From Actinobacteria bacterium 13_1_40CM_66_12 (GTDB lineage: Bacteria > Chloroflexota > Dormibacteria > Dormibacterales > Dormibacteraceae), in NCBI GenBank assembly GCA_001917895.1, contig MNEW01000074.1, positions 1 to 8,638 of the forward strand: DNA of 8,638 bases, given 5' to 3'. Under the pieces are notes generated by a model. That model was not told where the DNA came from, did no database searches, and worked only from the letters and a program-made list of their open reading frames with translations. Shown here piece by piece: positions 7,443 to 8,638 of this stretch; the first letter of the stretch is position 1, and every line of letters starts with the position of its first letter. Both the position numbers and the translations under genes were made by a program.

Positions 7443-7475
7443 CTAAGTGCAGAAGCCTTCAAGAATCGCCAGCCC

Positions 7476-7504
7476 AGCCTAAGCGCGATTGCACTTCCTG
7501 TCAA
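7476..7504 (-). promoter_or_regulatory. Sigma-70-type promoter of the minus-strand operon
   Basis: On the minus strand a perfect TTGACA (7499-7504) is followed after exactly 17 bp by TAGGCT (7476-7481), which keeps the key T-A-x-x-x-T positions of the -10 box. Transcription would start near 7468-7469, giving a short leader of about 26-39 nt before GTG 7442 or GTG 7430. No other promoter of this quality was seen before any downstream operon gene, consistent with a single long transcript. Confidence 0.68.
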
Positions 7505-7513
7505 CGAAGTTGA
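7501..7513. promoter_or_regulatory. Candidate operator palindrome overlapping the -35 box
   Basis: TCAAC-GAA-GTTGA is a 13-bp interrupted palindrome with perfect 5-bp arms. It overlaps the -35 hexamer of the operon promoter at 7499-7504, so a bound protein would block RNA polymerase. The operon's own DeoR-family protein is the likeliest ligand, but this is inference; no second copy of the site was noticed elsewhere in the window. Confidence 0.4.
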
Positions 7514-7525
7514 AGGATTCGGACT

Positions 7526-7531
7526 TATTGT
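7526..7531 (+). promoter_or_regulatory. Weak -10-like element for the plus-strand flavoprotein gene
   Basis: TATTGT matches the -10 consensus at four of six positions and lies 15 nt before the ATG at 7547. No convincing -35 element stands 16-18 bp upstream. If used, transcription would start just before the GAAGGG ribosome binding site (7538-7543), leaving a very short leader. The same stretch may be controlled by whatever binds the nearby palindrome. Confidence 0.25.
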
Positions 7532-7546
7532 TTGAGCGAAGGGCTG

Positions 7547-8638
7547 ATGGCGGACTTGCTCGTGATCGGCGGCGGCATGGCAGGCCTGGCCGCCGCTGCC
7601 GCCGCCGCTCAGGCGGGGGCGAAGGTGACCGTGGTCGAAAAAAACCGCAAGCCTGGAGGCTCCGCCGCGATGTCGGCAGGCATCGTGTGGACGGCGCCCG
7701 ACTTCGAGACACTGCGCCGCGTGGTGCCTGCCGGCGACCCGGCCCTCGGGCGGGCGTTGATCGACGGGTTCTGGCCCGGAGTCGAGTGGGTGAGGTCGAC
7801 AGGCGTGTCTGTGAGCGAGCGATGGGAGGGCCAGATGGGATTCGGGTCCGCGGTTCGGGTCGACGTCCCGGCGCTCCTGGCCGCGTGGCAAGACGGGATC
7901 GAGTCGGCGGGCGGCCGCGTCGTGGCCGGCTCGCCCGCGCGAAGGTTGACAATGGATCGCGCTGGCAGAGTCACAGGTGCGGAGGTCGACACCGCGGAAG
8001 GTCCGCGCGAGCTTCGAGCTGACGCGGTGCTCCTCGCGACCGGTGGATTCCAGGGCGACCCGGAGCTCCTGGTCACCTTCATCGGACCCGGAGCCGGTGC
8101 GATGTTGGTCCGTTCGAATCGCGGCAGCGTCGGCGACGGGTTCCGCTTGGGGCGCGGCGCGGGCGCTTCCGCCAGCAGGTGCCTCGACGGCTTTTACGGC
8201 CATCTGGTCCCCAGCCCGCTGGCTGAGCTCCGCGAGGACCAATACCTGGGATTGACCCAGTATTACTCCAACCACTGCATGCTCGTGAACCGGCTCGGCC
8301 GCAGGTTCACAGACGAGTCACTGGGGGACGAGGTCTCCAACCAGGCCACGCTGCGCCAGCCCGGGGCGCGAGCGGTGCTGGTGTGCGACGAGAGGATCCG
8401 CACCGCGTTCGCGGTCACCGCGCCTTACCCTCATGGACAGGTGATCGACCGGATGGCGGCCGCTCGAGCTGCCGGTGGCCGGTACGTCAGCGCGCGGACG
8501 AAGGTGGAGCTGATCGAGGCGGTTGCGAGTTGGGGAGTGGCACGGCGCACTCTGGCGGCGACGATCGACCAGTGGGCGGCCGCTTCCGCGGGTGACGACG
8601 ACGCGCTCGATGTCGCTCGCGCCGCACGCCCGGAACCG
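7547..8638 (+). CDS. FAD-dependent oxidoreductase, fumarate reductase/3-ketosteroid dehydrogenase-like, 3' end cut by window edge
   Basis: 364 codons of a flavoprotein of the FAD_binding_2 family (fumarate reductase/succinate dehydrogenase flavoprotein subunit, ketosteroid dehydrogenase and relatives); the frame is open at the window end, so the C-terminal part is missing. Seen: an N-terminal dinucleotide-binding fold, VIGGGMAGLAAAA (6-18, G8-x-G10-x-x-G13) with the ribose-binding acidic residue Glu31 in VVEKN; GGSAAMSAGIVW at 37-48; VLLATGGFQGDPELL at 161-175; GSVGDGFRLGRGAGA at 193-207; and LVNRLGRRFTDE at 246-257. No Tat or Sec signal precedes the FAD fold, so a cytoplasmic enzyme is likely. 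The ATG has GAAGGG three bases upstream, a short spacer. It is transcribed away from the operon and shares its control region. It may introduce or remove a double bond, or oxidise a hydroxyl, in the same pathway; the substrate is unknown. Confidence 0.9.
   Translation, partial: MADLLVIGGGMAGLAAAAAAAQAGAKVTVVEKNRKPGGSAAMSAGIVWTAPDFETLRRVVPAGDPALGRALIDGFWPGVEWVRSTGVSVSERWEGQMGFGSAVRVDVPALLAAWQDGIESAGGRVVAGSPARRLTMDRAGRVTGAEVDTAEGPRELRADAVLLATGGFQGDPELLVTFIGPGAGAMLVRSNRGSVGDGFRLGRGAGASASRCLDGFYGHLVPSPLAELREDQYLGLTQYYSNHCMLVNRLGRRFTDESLGDEVSNQATLRQPGARAVLVCDERIRTAFAVTAPYPHGQVIDRMAAARAAGGRYVSARTKVELIEAVASWGVARRTLAATIDQWAAASAGDDDALDVARAARPEP

Larger units (their letters stand above)
7456..7516. repeat. 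Inverted repeat CCTTCAA / TTGAAGG flanking the operon promoter
   Basis: CCTTCAA at 7456-7462 and its exact reverse complement TTGAAGG at 7510-7516 lie 54 bp apart (centre to centre), on either side of the minus-strand promoter. The right arm overlaps the 13-bp palindrome. The left arm sits between the predicted transcription start and the first codon. Paired half-sites for a looping repressor are possible, but a 7-bp match could be chance. Confidence 0.3.
7443..7546. promoter_or_regulatory. Divergent promoter region between the operon and the flavoprotein gene
   Basis: This 104-bp gap is the only divergent intergenic region in the window and visibly richer in A+T than the genes. It holds the minus-strand promoter, a palindrome on its -35 box, a flanking inverted repeat (CCTTCAA at 7456-7462, TTGAAGG at 7510-7516) and a weak plus-strand -10 candidate. 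It is the natural control point for both transcription units. Confidence 0.75.

Noticed and set aside
7427..8275. 282-codon open frame on the minus strand
   Set aside because: It would cover the divergent promoter and run antisense to the flavoprotein with a clear FAD-binding motif; its product is Arg/Pro/Ser-rich without motifs.

Overview
The window is GC-rich, densely coded bacterial DNA that looks chromosomal. I see no RNA genes, insertion sequences, CRISPR arrays or phage genes. GC content is high at third codon positions, several starts have strong AGGAGG-type ribosome binding sites, and one promoter is a recognisable sigma-70 type. The gene types resemble those of soil or environmental high-GC bacteria (Actinomycetota, Chloroflexota, Dormibacterota and similar), but the sequence alone does not fix the phylum.

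Layout. Almost everything lies on the minus strand in one seven-gene operon, read from about 7442 down past position 1. In transcription order it encodes: (1) an FAD-linked oxidase of the GlcD/alkyl-DHAP-synthase type, (2) a sugar epimerase of the D-psicose/D-tagatose 3-epimerase type, (3) a Tm-1-like (UPF0261) protein, (4) a creatininase-family amidohydrolase, (5) a DeoR-family repressor, (6) a second xylose-isomerase-like TIM-barrel protein, and (7) a Gfo/Idh/MocA NAD(P)-dependent dehydrogenase cut by the window's left edge. Junctions are tight: gaps of 40, 18, 1, 22 and 4 nt, and one 8-nt overlap. A divergent plus-strand gene from 7547 encodes a fumarate-reductase-like flavoprotein, cut by the right edge. 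The 104-bp divergent region carries a good minus-strand promoter (TTGACA, 17 bp, TAGGCT) with a 13-bp palindrome on its -35 box, a natural operator candidate for the operon's own DeoR protein.

Interpretation (inference). The set reads as an inducible catabolic operon for a sugar, polyol, cyclitol or sugar acid. Flavin- and NAD-dependent oxidation would be combined with hydrolytic cleavage by the creatininase-like enzyme and keto-sugar epimerisation or isomerisation by the two TIM barrels. The combination of Gfo/Idh/MocA dehydrogenase, creatininase-fold hydrolase and TIM-barrel epimerase recalls the Thermotoga myo-inositol route (IolG, IolN, IolO). However, this operon adds a flavin oxidase and a Tm-1-like protein, so the substrate is unknown and may be a different one. 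No transporter or kinase is visible in the window.
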